A DNA stretch of 64,000 nt from Cricetomys ansorgei (GCA_026225945.1 JAMJFZ010000320.1:8065001-8129000); one strand, 5' to 3'; shown: positions 53,071-63,029, counted from the stretch's first letter. Translations and numbers: made by a program. Notes: generated by a model not told the origin, from the sequence alone.

Positions 53071-53289
53071 AAGTGGAGAGGGGCGAGCCAAGAAAGTAAG
53101 TGAACCTTCCAATAAGAAGATAGGCGCCATGTTTGTAACGGAAGTGAGACCCCATCGACGTTCCTAAAGCCGTTCATCAGAAACAAGTTTCCTAGTCCGG
53201 CACCAACTCAGCAGTCGGAGAAGCACGCGAGGGTGTGGCAACTGGGCAGCAGCGCCCGTCGTGAGCCACATCACCCACTGGCTGCCATG

Positions 53290-53575
53290 CTTGGATGGCC
53301 TTACCTTCTCTCCTCCTCTTGCAGCTTAGACACACAGTGCCTTCAAAACCAGCTGAGCCAAAACCTCTGCCCGTTTGCTCCCTTGATCCTGTCACTGCCA
53401 CGTGACCTCGCTACTTGAAGTCACATCTGCCCCTTACCAAGGATGTGTCTCTTCTTCCTCCCTGATTTTATAGCGCTAACCACGGAGAGTCTACACATTT
53501 TGTCTTTGAAGTGCCCTGACCTCTTTCCTTAGCACGTAAGTTCTTAGGACGTAGATTTTACCTGTTTTGTTTGCT
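53290..53575 (-). mobile_element. L2 fragment
   Basis: GCTCCCTTGATCCTGTCACTG and CCCTGATTTTATAGCGCTAAC, with the long run of C/T-rich sequence typical of antisense L2 3' ends. Diverged. Confidence 0.5.
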
Positions 53576-53579
53576 GCTG

Positions 53580-54160
53580 TGCTCCCACACTTGAGGGAAT
53601 GCTGCTGGGTGGGGGAGAGCACAATGCATGGAAACACCGTCTCTTTATTTTTGAAAGCTCAGTGCAATGAAGGAACCTTATTCGAGATCTGTGAAGTCTC
53701 AATAAGCATGAAGGCTCCAAAGGGCTCCTCGCTGAGCCGATCACGGGTCTAATCGCTCATCCCAACCCCAAAGCCAGAAATTCACCCTCCGAATCAAGGG
53801 TGGTCTCTGACTGAACCGTGGAAACCACACTATCTGGGCAGGGAACAGTCTGGCAAGATGCTTGCAGCTCTGAAGACACCGATCGGCATGACGGACAACC
53901 GTGGACAGCAGCCCGGGACAGAAGGAACTGGGTGTGTTTTTCTGCTTAACGATCAATGTCTGAGAGACTCAAGGAGCTCTTTATGAAAGAAGCTGGTCAG
54001 ACTTTTCCACAGAAGCAGCCCTCGAGCAGATGAAATCGACCACTCGACTCTGACTACTAGAGGGCTTGTTGTGCCTGAGGTTGGCCAGGAGGCCAAAAAA
54101 TGTGTCCACCGCTAGCTTAAATTGTATTTTTAAACTGCGTGGCCGCGTAGCTGAATTTGG
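53580..54160. other. Unassigned sequence
   Basis: No repeat or exon recognised. Confidence 0.35.
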
Positions 54161-54164
54161 TCTG

Positions 54165-54225
54165 CTTGTTTGTTTGCTTCAAGATGGCCTACTATGTGGC
54201 CCAGGGTCGGCTTTGAAATTTTAAA
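54165..54225 (-). mobile_element. B1-type SINE, part 1 (split)
   Basis: Antisense: TTGCTTCAAGATGGCCTAC, TATGTGGCCCAGGGTCGGC. It continues at 54385 beyond an inserted SINE. Confidence 0.6.
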
Positions 54226-54384
54226 TATTTTTTATCCGGGCGCGTGGTAAGTGTGGGGACGTTCACGTCACAGCACACACGTGAAGGGCAGGAGACCACT
54301 TGCAGGACTCAGTTCTTTCCCACCTGAAGGTGGTCCTGGGGACCGACCTCTAGTCGTCAGGCTGGGCAGCGAGCGCCTTTAAAC
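54226..54384 (-). mobile_element. B2-clade SINE inserted in a B1
   Basis: Antisense: GGCAGGAGACCACTTGCAGG, ACTCAGTTCTTTCCCACC, GGTCCTGGGGACCGACC and GGCTGGGCAGCGAGCGCC. Confidence 0.65.
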
Positions 54385-54460
54385 ATCTGACCCTTCTGCC
54401 TCTACCTCCTGAGTACCAGGACTACAGTAGGCATGTGCCCCGCCCCCAGCCCCCAAATAA
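54385..54460 (-). mobile_element. B1-type SINE, part 2 (split)
   Basis: Antisense: CTGACCCTTCTGCCTCTACC, TGAGTACCAGGACTACAG and AGGCATGTGCCCCGCCC. Confidence 0.6.
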
Positions 54461-54507
54461 TGTTTTAAATTTTTTATACAAACTTCCCGAAGGTTTCTGA
54501 CGACGAC

Positions 54508-54541
54508 TCCTCCTCCTCCTCCTCTCCCTCCTCCTCCCCTT
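54508..54541 (+). repeat. (CTC)n short tandem repeat
   Basis: CTCCTCCTCCTCCTC run with one interruption. Confidence 0.93.
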
Positions 54542-54544
54542 TTA

Positions 54545-55680
54545 CATTCAATGAAGAAGATGCCACGGGTAGGGCTTAGGACATGATGTTTAGTCCAAAG
54601 TCCAATCTCAGAAGAAGCAATGTGGAAAGATGACATTTGACCGAGGAGAAACCCAGGGGAGCCCCCCAACAGTTGCTGACCTCATGAGGACCTCGCCCCT
54701 TCCATCTCTCCCCATCCTACCAGAAGCAGCATCACCTTCCTCTAAGGCCACGGCCCTTGGGGGTGAGGACAACTGCTGGGAAATCAGAACAGCGTGCCTT
54801 CCGGGCAGACCCTGAGAAGCGGCCGCCCACTGGATCACCTGTTCAGAAAGCACGGTGTTCTTTAGAAGACGTGAAATACAGAGTCCGCTGTGAAATAGCC
54901 TCAAGGGTAATTTGAAACTACTCAAAGTCCGTGTGGCCTTACAAAGCGACTCTTTTCATTTACTGTGTTTTTAGACGTAATTTTTATAAACCTGCATAAC
55001 GCTCACATAGCCACAATCACAATATATTGAGTTTCATGAGTGCTTTTCTTCCTCTTAGTGTGACTCTGCAAACTGTTCTTCACATTCTATGGTTGCTGTA
55101 TCGTTTTTAAATAACAGCAGGACCTCGCTATTCATTGGCACACTACCGCTTAACAAAATGCTGCGGTTCTCCCAGTTCTTCTCTGTTACTGGCTGTGATG
55201 AAAATCTCCCTCACGCCATCTTTAGACACTGACGCTAAAACTGATTTTCATTTTCTTTCTGGTCCTATGGGAGACAGAATTTTTTTGAGTCGTCTCTGGG
55301 TTGCTCTTTGAGACACAGAGTCATATGGTTGCTACTGAACCTACAGAACAGGATGGGGAGTACCCTGACACCAATCAGCCCCACCCAGAGCTGCCCGCAG
55401 TAGGGTCTGTCCCACAGCGGCTACTCCACACATGAATGAAGAAATTAATGAACGACAGCCCAGTCAGCACTGGTGAGCACGTACATCAGAACATCCTGGA
55501 ATCCTGGTGTTCTGCGTCTTTGCTATTCCTATGGTTGTGCTGACTGCTTAAAGTATAGTACAGAAACTGGCCTCTTTGGGAAGCTTCTGAACTATTTCAA
55601 CTATGTAGAAATATATTTTTTTTAAAGTCTCCTTATAGGCTCTTTCACCTACTTCTCAGCTTCTTTCACTCATCCCAGAA
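54545..55680. other. Unassigned, apparently unique sequence
   Basis: About 1.1 kb, no recognised repeats or exons. Confidence 0.35.
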
Positions 55681-55693
55681 AGAATTCCAGTTA

Positions 55694-55870
55694 AGCCAGG
55701 CGGTGGTGGCACATGCCTTTAATGCCCAGAATTCGGGAGGCAGAGGCATCTGCCTCTGCGGATCTCTGCGGGTTTGAAGCCAGCCTGGTCTACAGAGTGA
55801 GTTCCAGGACAGCCAGAGCTACAACAGAGAAACCCTGTCTCAAAAACAACAATGATAACAGCAAAAAAAT
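55694..55870 (+). mobile_element. B1 SINE with intact target duplication
   Basis: Well preserved B1 (GCCAGGCGGTGGTGGCACATG ... GAGAAACCCTGTCTCAAAAAC) flanked by a perfect 13-bp direct repeat AGAATTCCAGTTA at 55681-55693 and 55871-55883. It carries the TACAACAGAGAAAC variant and an extra inverted-repeat segment at 55740-55759. Recent insertion by L1 machinery. Confidence 0.96.
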
Positions 55871-55930
55871 AGAATTCCAGTTAGTCATGGTCCATTAAGA
55901 ATGCAGAGGTGAAAGACAAAGAAAGTCAGT

Positions 55931-56396
55931 GGAGGAGGAGGAGGGGGAGGGAGAGGAGGAGAAGGAGGAGGGGGGAAGGAGGAGGAAGGGGAGGAGGAGG
56001 GGGAGGAGGAGGAGGGGGAGGAGGAGAAGGAGGAGAGGGGAAGAAGGAGGAGAAGGAGGAGAGGGGGAGGGGGAGGAGGAAGGGGAGGAGGAGGAGGAGG
56101 GGGAAGAGGAGAAGGAGGAGAGGGGAAGAAGGAGGAGGAGAAGGAGGAGGAGGGGAAGAAGGAGGAGGGGAAGGAGGAGAGGGGAAGAAGGAGGAGGGGA
56201 AGGAGGAGAGGGGAAGAAGGAGGAGGGGAAGGAGGAGGAGGGGGAGGGGGAGGGGGAAGGGGAGGGGGAGGAGGAGGAGGGGGAGGAGGGGGAAGGGGGA
56301 GGGGGAGGGGGAGGAGGGGGAGGAGGAGGGGGAAGGGGAGGGGGAGGGGGGGGGGGGGAGGAGAAGGGGGAGGAAGAGGAGGAGGAGGGGGAGGAG
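55931..56396 (+). repeat. 466-bp uninterrupted homopurine tract
   Basis: Every base from 55931 to 56396 is G or A on the plus strand, mostly GGA, GGGGA and GAA units, with a higher-order unit around GAGGGGAAGAAGGAGGAGG repeated near 56130-56235 and a G-rich end. Frames on both strands (Glu/Gly/Arg on one, Ser/Pro/Leu on the other) are artefacts. Confidence 0.98.
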
Positions 56397-56568
56397 CCCT
56401 GACCCTCCCTGAGAAAGGAAAATTGTGAATGTGTGAAAAGACTTTTGGATTTTGTACTGGCTTCGTTAATTAACAACGCACTGCTGCTATCATTAGCTTT
56501 TGCCTTTATCAGATTTGTTCAAGTTAGTTTGATCACTGTTTGCACACTGGCTGTTACAGACGGTCCTC

Positions 56569-56588
56569 CCCCCCCTCCTCCTCCTCCT
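56569..56588 (+). repeat. C-run and (CTC)n
   Basis: A run of eight C followed by TCCTCCTCCTCC. Confidence 0.95.
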
Positions 56589-56700
56589 TTCATGTCGGCA
56601 GTGCTGGTTGCTGCTGCTGAGGATGGTGACGATGACAGCTATGCTGGAGGTGGTGGAGATGCTGTGGGGCAGTAGTGAAATGGCAGTGGTTGTGGTAACG

Positions 56701-56740
56701 CCGCTGCCGCTGCCGCTGCCGCTGCCGCTGCCGCTGCCGC
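56701..56740 (+). repeat. (CCGCTG)6 hexanucleotide repeat
   Basis: Six exact CCGCTG units plus CCGC. CpG-containing. Flanked by GGTGGT and GATGATG-type imperfect triplets. It makes Arg-Gln or Ser-Gly dipeptide repeats in two minus-strand frames, which I do not regard as genes. Confidence 0.97.
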
Positions 56741-56849
56741 AACTGGCAGTGGTGACAACGAGAGTGGTGGTGATCAGGTGATGATGGCGAGGATGACGGT
56801 AGCACACAGGTACAGAAACATATTGTCACTCTATGCTCCAAACCCTTCG

Positions 56850-56965
56850 GATGCGCTGACCCGCAACTCCTCAGCCACGCAGGCAATGCTGCTCTGGTTT
56901 TACAGATGAGAAAGCTGAAGTTGAAGTGGCTACACAATCTGGGGCATTGGGAGAGACCTTGCAGC
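56850..56965 (-). mobile_element. MIR fragment
   Basis: TGGTTTTACAGATGAGAAAGC matches the antisense MIR core. Confidence 0.55.
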
Positions 56966-56969
56966 AGAG

Positions 56970-57585
56970 GGAAGTATGGACTCACCTGACACACCAGGGA
57001 GGTTGGGTTAGAACTATGATTCTGCACGGGAGTCTTATCTTGCTTAGGATGGGCTAGGACAGCTACAGTAACAAGCTTTGCCAAAATGTCCTAAATTCCT
57101 TTCCCGTTTATAAGAGCAGATGGATTCAGTCGACAATCAGAGCAGCTGTCCTCCATGCAACGATTCTCAGTCCAGGCTGCTTGACTCCATCCCATAAGAA
57201 GCTTTCCATATTGTCTCTGCTCACTGTCCCTGGCAGGAACCAGTCACCACTCACGTGCTCCCACCAGAGGAGGAGAGAAGGAATGGGGACTGCTGAGCCC
57301 TAGTCATGTCTCCCATATTTTCCACATGTGGTTACTCCTTCAGTAAGTACATTCTAGGCTCAAAGTCACGCACTTCTGACTCTTTAGTTCGCCTGGACTT
57401 TTGTATTACAATACATAGGCTCAGAGGCTGGCAAACAGCAGAAATAGATTTCTCCACATTCAGCAAACTGGAAATCTAAATCAAACTGCAGGCGGACTTG
57501 GCGTCTGCAGTGTCCTCACAGGGTGGAGGAGGCGATCTCTCTAGGTTGCTGCTTAAGGGCATGAATCCCTTAAAGGCATGGATTC
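56970..57585. other. Unassigned sequence
   Basis: No repeat or exon recognised in about 600 bp. Confidence 0.35.
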
Positions 57586-57587
57586 AT

Positions 57588-57660
57588 TGCAGGGACAGAA
57601 TGCCCACGAGAGCAGCTTAAGAGAGGAAAGATTTCTTTTGAGCCACAGTTTAAAAAGGTG
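57588..57660 (-). mobile_element. MT-type LTR fragment
   Basis: AGAGCAGCTTAAGAGAGGAAAG and TTTTGAGCCACAGTTTAA resemble the antisense 3' end of an MT-type LTR. Confidence 0.4.
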
Positions 57661-57665
57661 CCTTC

Positions 57666-57822
57666 TGGGACTGGAGAGATGGCTCAGCGGTTAAGAGCAC
57701 TGGCTGCTCTTCCAAAGGACCCAGGGTTCAATTCCCAGCATCCACATGGCAGCTCACAACTGTAACTCCAGTTCCAGGGAATCCAACACCCTCACATAGA
57801 CAAAACACCAATGCACGTAAAA

Positions 57823-57872
<50 letters not shown>
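57666..57872 (+). mobile_element. B2 SINE, full length, with (AAAT)n tail
   Basis: Near-consensus B2: GGGACTGGAGAGATGGCTCAG, TTAAGAGCACTGGCTGCTC, GGGTTCAATTCCCAGC, AACTGTAACTCCAGTTCC, CACCAATGCACGTAAAATAA. The tail has about 12 TAAA units. The A- and B-box-like promoter regions look intact. Confidence 0.97.
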
Positions 57873-57874
<2 letters not shown>

Positions 57875-58239
57875 GAGTTTACAGAAGAGGAGGAACAGGA
57901 AAAAAAGAGGAAGAAGAGGAAAATGAATAAGACATGGCAGAGCTCATGGCAGCCGGAGCGTATGGCTGGGACTCTTCACATCTGGCGTGCTGAGTGGACA
58001 GAATGCTGGTCCACAGCTGGCTTCTCCTTTTCCTCTTTTCATTCAGCCCATGCTTCTAGTCATCCACACTGAGGGTGAGTCTCCCCTCCTCCATAAAATC
58101 TGTCCAGAATCACCATCACATGCACAACAGTGGCTTGCTGATTATCAGGAGCTGATCATCAGAATTAACTGTCACATCATTTGTGGGAGTTCTCTGTGAC
58201 CTTGGTTAAACTTCCTTATCTACCTCGCCCCTAACATCC

Positions 58240-58550
58240 GGGTGCTGGGCATTCCCCACCTTCCCCATTCCCCACCCCATGCCCCTGCTTCAAAGATTCG
58301 ACACTTCAATGCCTGCGCCATCACTACTGGCCAGTGCGACATGTTTCCTCTGCACATACTCCATGCCACCCCCTTGAAAAGTGTGCCGTTACCCCAACAC
58401 AGCGCCATCTCCATCTTTCTCCCCCCCCTCTGAGGCAGCCGCTTTGTGTCTCTCCTCACTCCCCCAGTAAATCTCTAGCGTGGGATTCTGTTACTTGGTG
58501 ACTTTACAGTGTTCTTGGCCTCCTATCTCTGGGATATCCTTCCGCCACAA
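58240..58550 (+). mobile_element. ERV LTR related to the 3' LTR at 51.8 kb
   Basis: Shares GAGGCAGCCGC, (A/G)TAAATCTCTAG and the following GTG(A/G)GATT...GTGACTTT sequence with 52148-52232. The poly(A) signal here is AGTAAA (58466-58471). The U3 is diverged and the left boundary unclear. Probably a solo or partial LTR of the same family. Confidence 0.5.
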
Positions 58551-58689
58551 AAATTCCTTTCGTTAGGGGTCAAGATTTCAACATCTGACTGGAGGGAAAA
58601 GGAGGGCACGGACGTTCAGACGATAGAGATCTACAGACAGCAGTGCACTGTACCCTTTCTTAACGCTCTTCCTTTTAGAAGTCATATCT

Positions 58690-58806
58690 GACTAGGTGTG
58701 GTGGTGCGCGCCTGTGATCCCAACGCTCAGACATTGGAGGAAGGAGAACCACAAGTTTAGGGCCAGCCTGGGCTGCATAGTGAGACCTCATCTTAAAACA
58801 AGCAAA
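58690..58806 (+). mobile_element. B1-type SINE (old)
   Basis: ACTAGGTGTGGTGGTGCGCG, CCTGTGATCCCAACGCTC, GGCCAGCCTGGGCTGCATAG and CTCATCTTAAAACAAGC. Confidence 0.8.
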
Positions 58807-58899
58807 TCCAAAGTAAACCCCCAAGCATTCTGAGGTGCCTATTATTGTAACAAAGTGGACTTTGGGTGCCAGTCTTCCCCAGCATCCCAAGTACCCATT

Positions 58900-59240
58900 A
58901 CCAGTCCTGGCTCCTCTCAGCACTTCTCACCGCCAACCCCCAACCTCTCCAGCCCCCAAGTTCCCCTTCCCTTCCCCCAGTTTCTCTTCCCTGTATAACT
59001 CAGTTATTCTGGCTACGCGCTCTCTTGGTTCTGCTCCTGGGCCTCTCTTTGTTCTGCCTCTCTCTCCTGCCCGGTCTCTTCTCTTCCTCTCTTAACCCTC
59101 CCACTCCCCTACACCCCCCACCCCGTGCCCAGTCTATTCTGCTCTCCATGTTCAGTGTGGGCCCTTCCATATGCCTCTGCTGTTCTCTCCCTCATATCTA
59201 CAATAAAGCCTTCTCCTCAACCATACTCAGGAACAGTCAT
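58900..59240 (+). mobile_element. Possible LTR, C/T-rich
   Basis: Pyrimidine-rich stretch with GTATAACTCAG near 58995, CTCTCTTGGTTCTGCTCC and an AATAAA signal at 59202-59207. Resembles a rodent ERV LTR, but no boundary or family is clear. A 162-codon frame crosses it because the DNA is C/T-rich. Confidence 0.4.
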
Positions 59241-59244
59241 GTCC

Positions 59245-60160
59245 TGAACTCATTCAAAGGCCAACCGAGGCCCCCAGAGATGGGCACATGCCAGCCCAAA
59301 ACTCTTAAGTTGCCATGTATGGTAAAAGGGAATGTGCGGGCCTCACTAACTTAAGGGTACAGCGATGGACAACCACCCTGGATTTCCCAGATGGGCCCAA
59401 GTTAATAATGGGATCCTTAAAGGGAGGAAGAGGATCCGGTTAGCAGTAGGAGGCAGAACAGCAGAGCAAGAGGTTGGAGTGACTCCACGAGGGGGAGGGG
59501 TCGCACAGTGACAGAAGCAGTGATCTCGGGAAGCCCGGGGAGGCAGGGAGGTGGGTCCAGAAGGGACGCAGCTCTGCCAGCTGCTGGGTTGTAGGCTCCA
59601 CACCTCTAGACCCGCAAGACCTGTGCAGCTTTAAGCCACTGAGTTGGTAGTGATCTGTTACAGCAGCCATAGGAAGCACACTTCTACTGCCCAGGACACA
59701 TGCCCGCTGCTTAAAGGCTGCTAAGGGCCCTGGCTCCTCACTGGGACCCATGCAAAGCGAGATGGAAGCCTGACATCTGTGACTGTATTCTGTGTGTGTC
59801 TCCTGTGCTTTGACACATGATGCAAGTATATACTGCAAAAACACCTGGGACTCTCCTGAGGAGCCCACACTCACGCCTGCGTGTGTCCTACTGTCTCCGA
59901 GTGCCTCTCTTTCTAGTAACCCCTGTGATTACATCTCTGTTAAAATCTCTCCCTGATACACTCCAACTGCCTTTCCTAGCGGCTCATCCTGAGAGTCTGC
60001 TCTGCGGTGCAGTCAAGGAGCCTGCCGTCCCCTGGGTAGAGAGGTCTCCAAAAAGAAGTCCTTGCCACTGCAGGGTTAGAGGTGCATATCCGGCTCCTGC
60101 AGTGACACTGGTTACATCTCCAAGGGTTGCTAAAGAACTCTTTCTTTCTTTAATTGTGTA
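59245..60160. other. Mostly unassigned sequence
   Basis: 59620-59680 (AAGCCACTGAGTTGGTAGTG, GTTACAGCAGCCATAGG) recalls the 3' end of an MLT1/MST LTR. The rest is unrecognised. Confidence 0.35.
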
Positions 60161-60164
60161 TTAA

Positions 60165-60382
60165 TTTACAGACAGAGTCTCATGTAACCCAAGCTGGCCT
60201 CTGAATCAATTTATAGCTAAGGATGACCTTGAACCCTGATATTCCTGCCTCTGCCTCCCACATGTGATTACAAGCGTGGGCCACCATGCCTGGTTTTATA
60301 TAGTGCTGGGGGTCCAAATGAGGACCTGCAGCATTCTGGGTGTGCATCCTACAAACTGAGGTACATTTGTAGCTCCCCACCC
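60165..60382 (-). mobile_element. B4 SINE (B1 + ID)
   Basis: Antisense B1 half (CAGACAGAGTCTCATGTAACC, AGGATGACCTTGAACCC, GGGCCACCATGCCTGG) followed by an ID-like half (GCTGGGGGTCCAAATGAGG, TACAAACTGAGGTACATTTG). Confidence 0.82.
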
Positions 60383-60384
60383 TT

Positions 60385-61340
60385 TCTCCTTCTAGTAAAT
60401 GAGATCACAGAATGGTCCCTGAGGTACACTATGGATTACAGATGATTCATCACAAAGGTTACAGGCACAAGCTAAGATACAGCTTTGCTTGTATCTTACA
60501 AAGTTTACAGCCATGTTTATAAGAACTTCGGGCTTACAGATGGAGAGGAGAAAGATCATTTACACCCAGCTGTAAGCACATTCACTGCTGCTCCCCCGTT
60601 CCTGTTTGAGGCTACACTGTGAAGCCGACAACGTCACAGCCAGTGCTGTTAAGGACGATGTGGGATTCTTCCGTCACAGCTGGTGAGAGTTCAGATTCCT
60701 GAGCGTGGGTCTCCTGTGTTTCCCTTCCTGTGTTCCCTTAACTTACCCTGTCTTCCTATCTTGCTTCGATTGTCCTTTTGGGTCACCCTGGAGTTCAGGA
60801 ACAATAGATAAAGTCTTGGTGACAAGAGACTGAAGTCACACCCAAGCAGGACAGACCACCCCCAAGTGAGCATCACTCACAGTAGGAAGGCTTAGTCCTA
60901 GAGCAGATTTTCCCCAGGAACCAGATCAGTCTCTTCCACGAGCACTACATATCTGATGGCCCTGCAGGACCTGAGCTGAGATGAAAATAGGAGGGAACAC
61001 ACCTCAGGACCCAAGGCCCAATCCCTCCACAAAGTCAGACCCAAAGTTCACATCAGTTCCCTGAAGATCTGCAGTCCCTGGACTCTACCAGCTCCTCTTC
61101 CCAGGCCTCTCTGTCTCTGCCTCTCACCACCACTCCTTTCCTGGATCAGCGTATCAGCACTGGAGACTGAGCCAAGCCTGTTGAGGAGGCTGGAGCCTGG
61201 GCTTTTGTGTTGAAAACTTGGGCTACACTGGGAGGTGGGGGACATAACAATGAATAAGATAAGAGTGGTGACAAAGCCATCCAAACACCCACCCGGGGCT
61301 TAGCCTTGCTCCTGCTTGCCTGGACAGGAACCCTACAGCT
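60385..61340. other. Unassigned, apparently unique sequence
   Basis: Nearly 1 kb without recognised repeats or exons. Confidence 0.35.
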
Positions 61341-61389
61341 CATGGAGGGGGTCACAGAGGTCCAGATGGCGCCCCCTGCTGACAGGACA

Positions 61390-61495
61390 GTACAGTAGTC
61401 CAGCTGTGATTTGAACGCAAGAATAGAACACAAGAATCTGGCAGAGATTCCGTATGCATCTTGCCCAAGGCACACAGAGGAAACTGAAGGGGTAA
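61390..61495 (-). mobile_element. MIR fragment
   Basis: CTGTGATTTGAACGCAAG and CTTGCCCAAGGCACACAGAG are antisense MIR landmarks. Confidence 0.55.
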
Positions 61496-61656
61496 GTTGA
61501 GGCAGCCAGCTGGAGTCCCAGCTGAATTTTCTCTCTACGGCTGAGCTCCTCAGAGCTAAACTTCTGGCTTCTCTCTCCCACTGCTGGCTCTTTTATATTG
61601 AGGCATTAAATAACAGTGATGTCTCTTGGAAATGGTTTACCTTCTAGCTGCTTTTT

Positions 61657-61858
61657 AAAAAGATTTATTTGTTATTTTGATTTTTTATGTACGAGTATGA
61701 CCGCCTGCATGTGTGTGTGCACACGCGGGCTCGGTGCATGCCGAGGCCAGAAGAGGGCGGTCCTTTGAATGGAGTTAGGAGCCGAATGAACTGAATGAAC
61801 CCAGGTCCTCTGCAAGAGCAGCCAGTGCTCTTACCTGGTGAGCATCTCTCCAGCCCCA
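61657..61858 (-). mobile_element. B3 (B2-clade) SINE
   Basis: Antisense: AAAAAGATTTATTTGTTATTTTG, GAGGCCAGAAGAGGGCGG, GAACCCAGGTCCTCTGC, AGAGCAGCCAGTGCTCTTAC and CATCTCTCCAGCCCC. Confidence 0.95.
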
Positions 61859-61983
61859 CCTTCCAGCTGTTTTAAAAAACACAATGTTTTTACTCTTGAG
61901 CTGCTTAGCTATTGTCTTCCCTCCCAGTTACAGAGCCTTGGAGGACACTTTGAGACAAACATGCTTGGGTCTGAAATAGGGGC

Positions 61984-62345
61984 TGTGGTGTTTTGAATGA
62001 AGATGCCCCCATAGGTCCATAGTGCGTGGCACTATTAGGAGGTGTGGCCTTGTAGGAGTAGATGTGGCCTTATTGGAGGAAGTGTGTCACTGGGGGTGGG
62101 ATCTGAGGTTTCAGAAGCTCAACCCAGGCCTTGTGTCACTCTCTCTTCCTGCTGCCTGCTGATCCAGATATAAAACTCCTGGCTCCTCCTATGGCACCAT
62201 GTCTGCCTGTGTGCTGCCCCCCCACGCTTCCCACCATGACCATAATGGATTAAACCTCTAAACCTGGAAGCCAGCCCCAATTAAATGATTTCCTTTACAA
62301 GAGTTGTGGTGGGGTCTCTTTATAGCAATGGAAAGACCCCAAGAC
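61984..62345 (+). mobile_element. ORR1-type MaLR LTR
   Basis: TGTGGTGTTTTGAATGAAG, GTGGCACTATTAGGAGGTG, a repeated TGTGGCCTT(G/A)T segment, CACTGGGGGTGGGATCTGAG, CCACCATGACCATAATGG and the ATAGCAATGGAAAGAC end. Well preserved. Confidence 0.9.
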
Positions 62346-62668
62346 TGGTGCAAAGGGGCAATTCCACCTCCGAAGCTAGCTTCTTAGTGAGCTCAAACAG
62401 TACATGGCAGTTTACCAACACAAGGTATGTCACAGGCTGCAGCTGCTATTTCACCAGAGAGGCTCAGTGTGGTGACTCTCGCATGAGCAGGGCCTCCAGC
62501 CAGCATCACCTCTCCAGGTTCCTTCCTCATCTTCAGGAATCAAGTGCAGAGTCTAGTTTCCAAAGTGCATCTCACTCAAGGAACAAAATGCCCCACAGAC
62601 CTTTCTAGCTGAACAGAACCGCTGGCAAGCATACGTCCTGAGTGCCACCTAGTGGTGGCACTCGGAGT

Positions 62669-62699
62669 CCTGTTTTTGTTTTTGTTTTGTTTTGTTTTG
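62669..62699 (+). repeat. (GTTTT)n short repeat
   Basis: TTTTTGTTTTTGTTTTG-type run of about 30 bp. Confidence 0.9.
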
Positions 62700-62756
62700 A
62701 CTTAATCCTTGGTCTGGAGAAAGAGGCTCATACTGACTTCCTCTGGGGGTCCACTA

Positions 62757-62862
62757 GGAAGGGGGAGTAACTTGAGAAGTCACTAGCCCTATATGGCTCC
62801 AGGACACTCGGAAGGGGGAGTAACTTGAGAAGTCACTAGCCCTATATGGCTCCAGGACACTC
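62757..62862 (+). repeat. Perfect 53-bp tandem duplication
   Basis: Units 62757-62809 and 62810-62862 are identical over all 53 bases (each begins GGAAGGGGGAGTAACTTGAG and ends CCAGGACACTC). The copies abut with no spacer. Confidence 0.98.
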
Positions 62863-63029
62863 CAGAGATCTCCAAAGCTCGCCATTCTGTGAAACCCCAT
62901 GCGTTTCTCCCGGATGCCAGTGTGTGTGTGTGTGTGTAGATGCATCCCCTTCAGAGGGTGGCCGGGCTCTGGGGAGTCAGCATTCACTTTGATGTGAGAG
63001 GAATACAGGAAAGTAAAGTTGACAGTGCT

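Noticed and set aside
55909..56412. Possible CRISPR-like or satellite array
   Set aside because: No direct repeats with unique spacers; only simple purine units in a mammalian genome.
55895..56476. 193-codon Ser/Pro/Leu frame and Glu/Gly/Arg frames
   Set aside because: Products of the 466-bp homopurine tract.
56590..57084. 164-codon minus-strand frame with Arg-Gln repeats
   Set aside because: The regular part is the CCGCTG hexamer, the rest is a MIR fragment and unique DNA without coding features.
57666..57872. tRNA-like sequence with A/B-box-like motifs
   Set aside because: It is the tRNA-derived head of a B2 SINE, not a tRNA gene.
58866..59354. 162-codon frame rich in Leu/Pro/Ser
   Set aside because: C/T-rich LTR-like DNA; no domain, and the frame crosses a poly(A) signal region.
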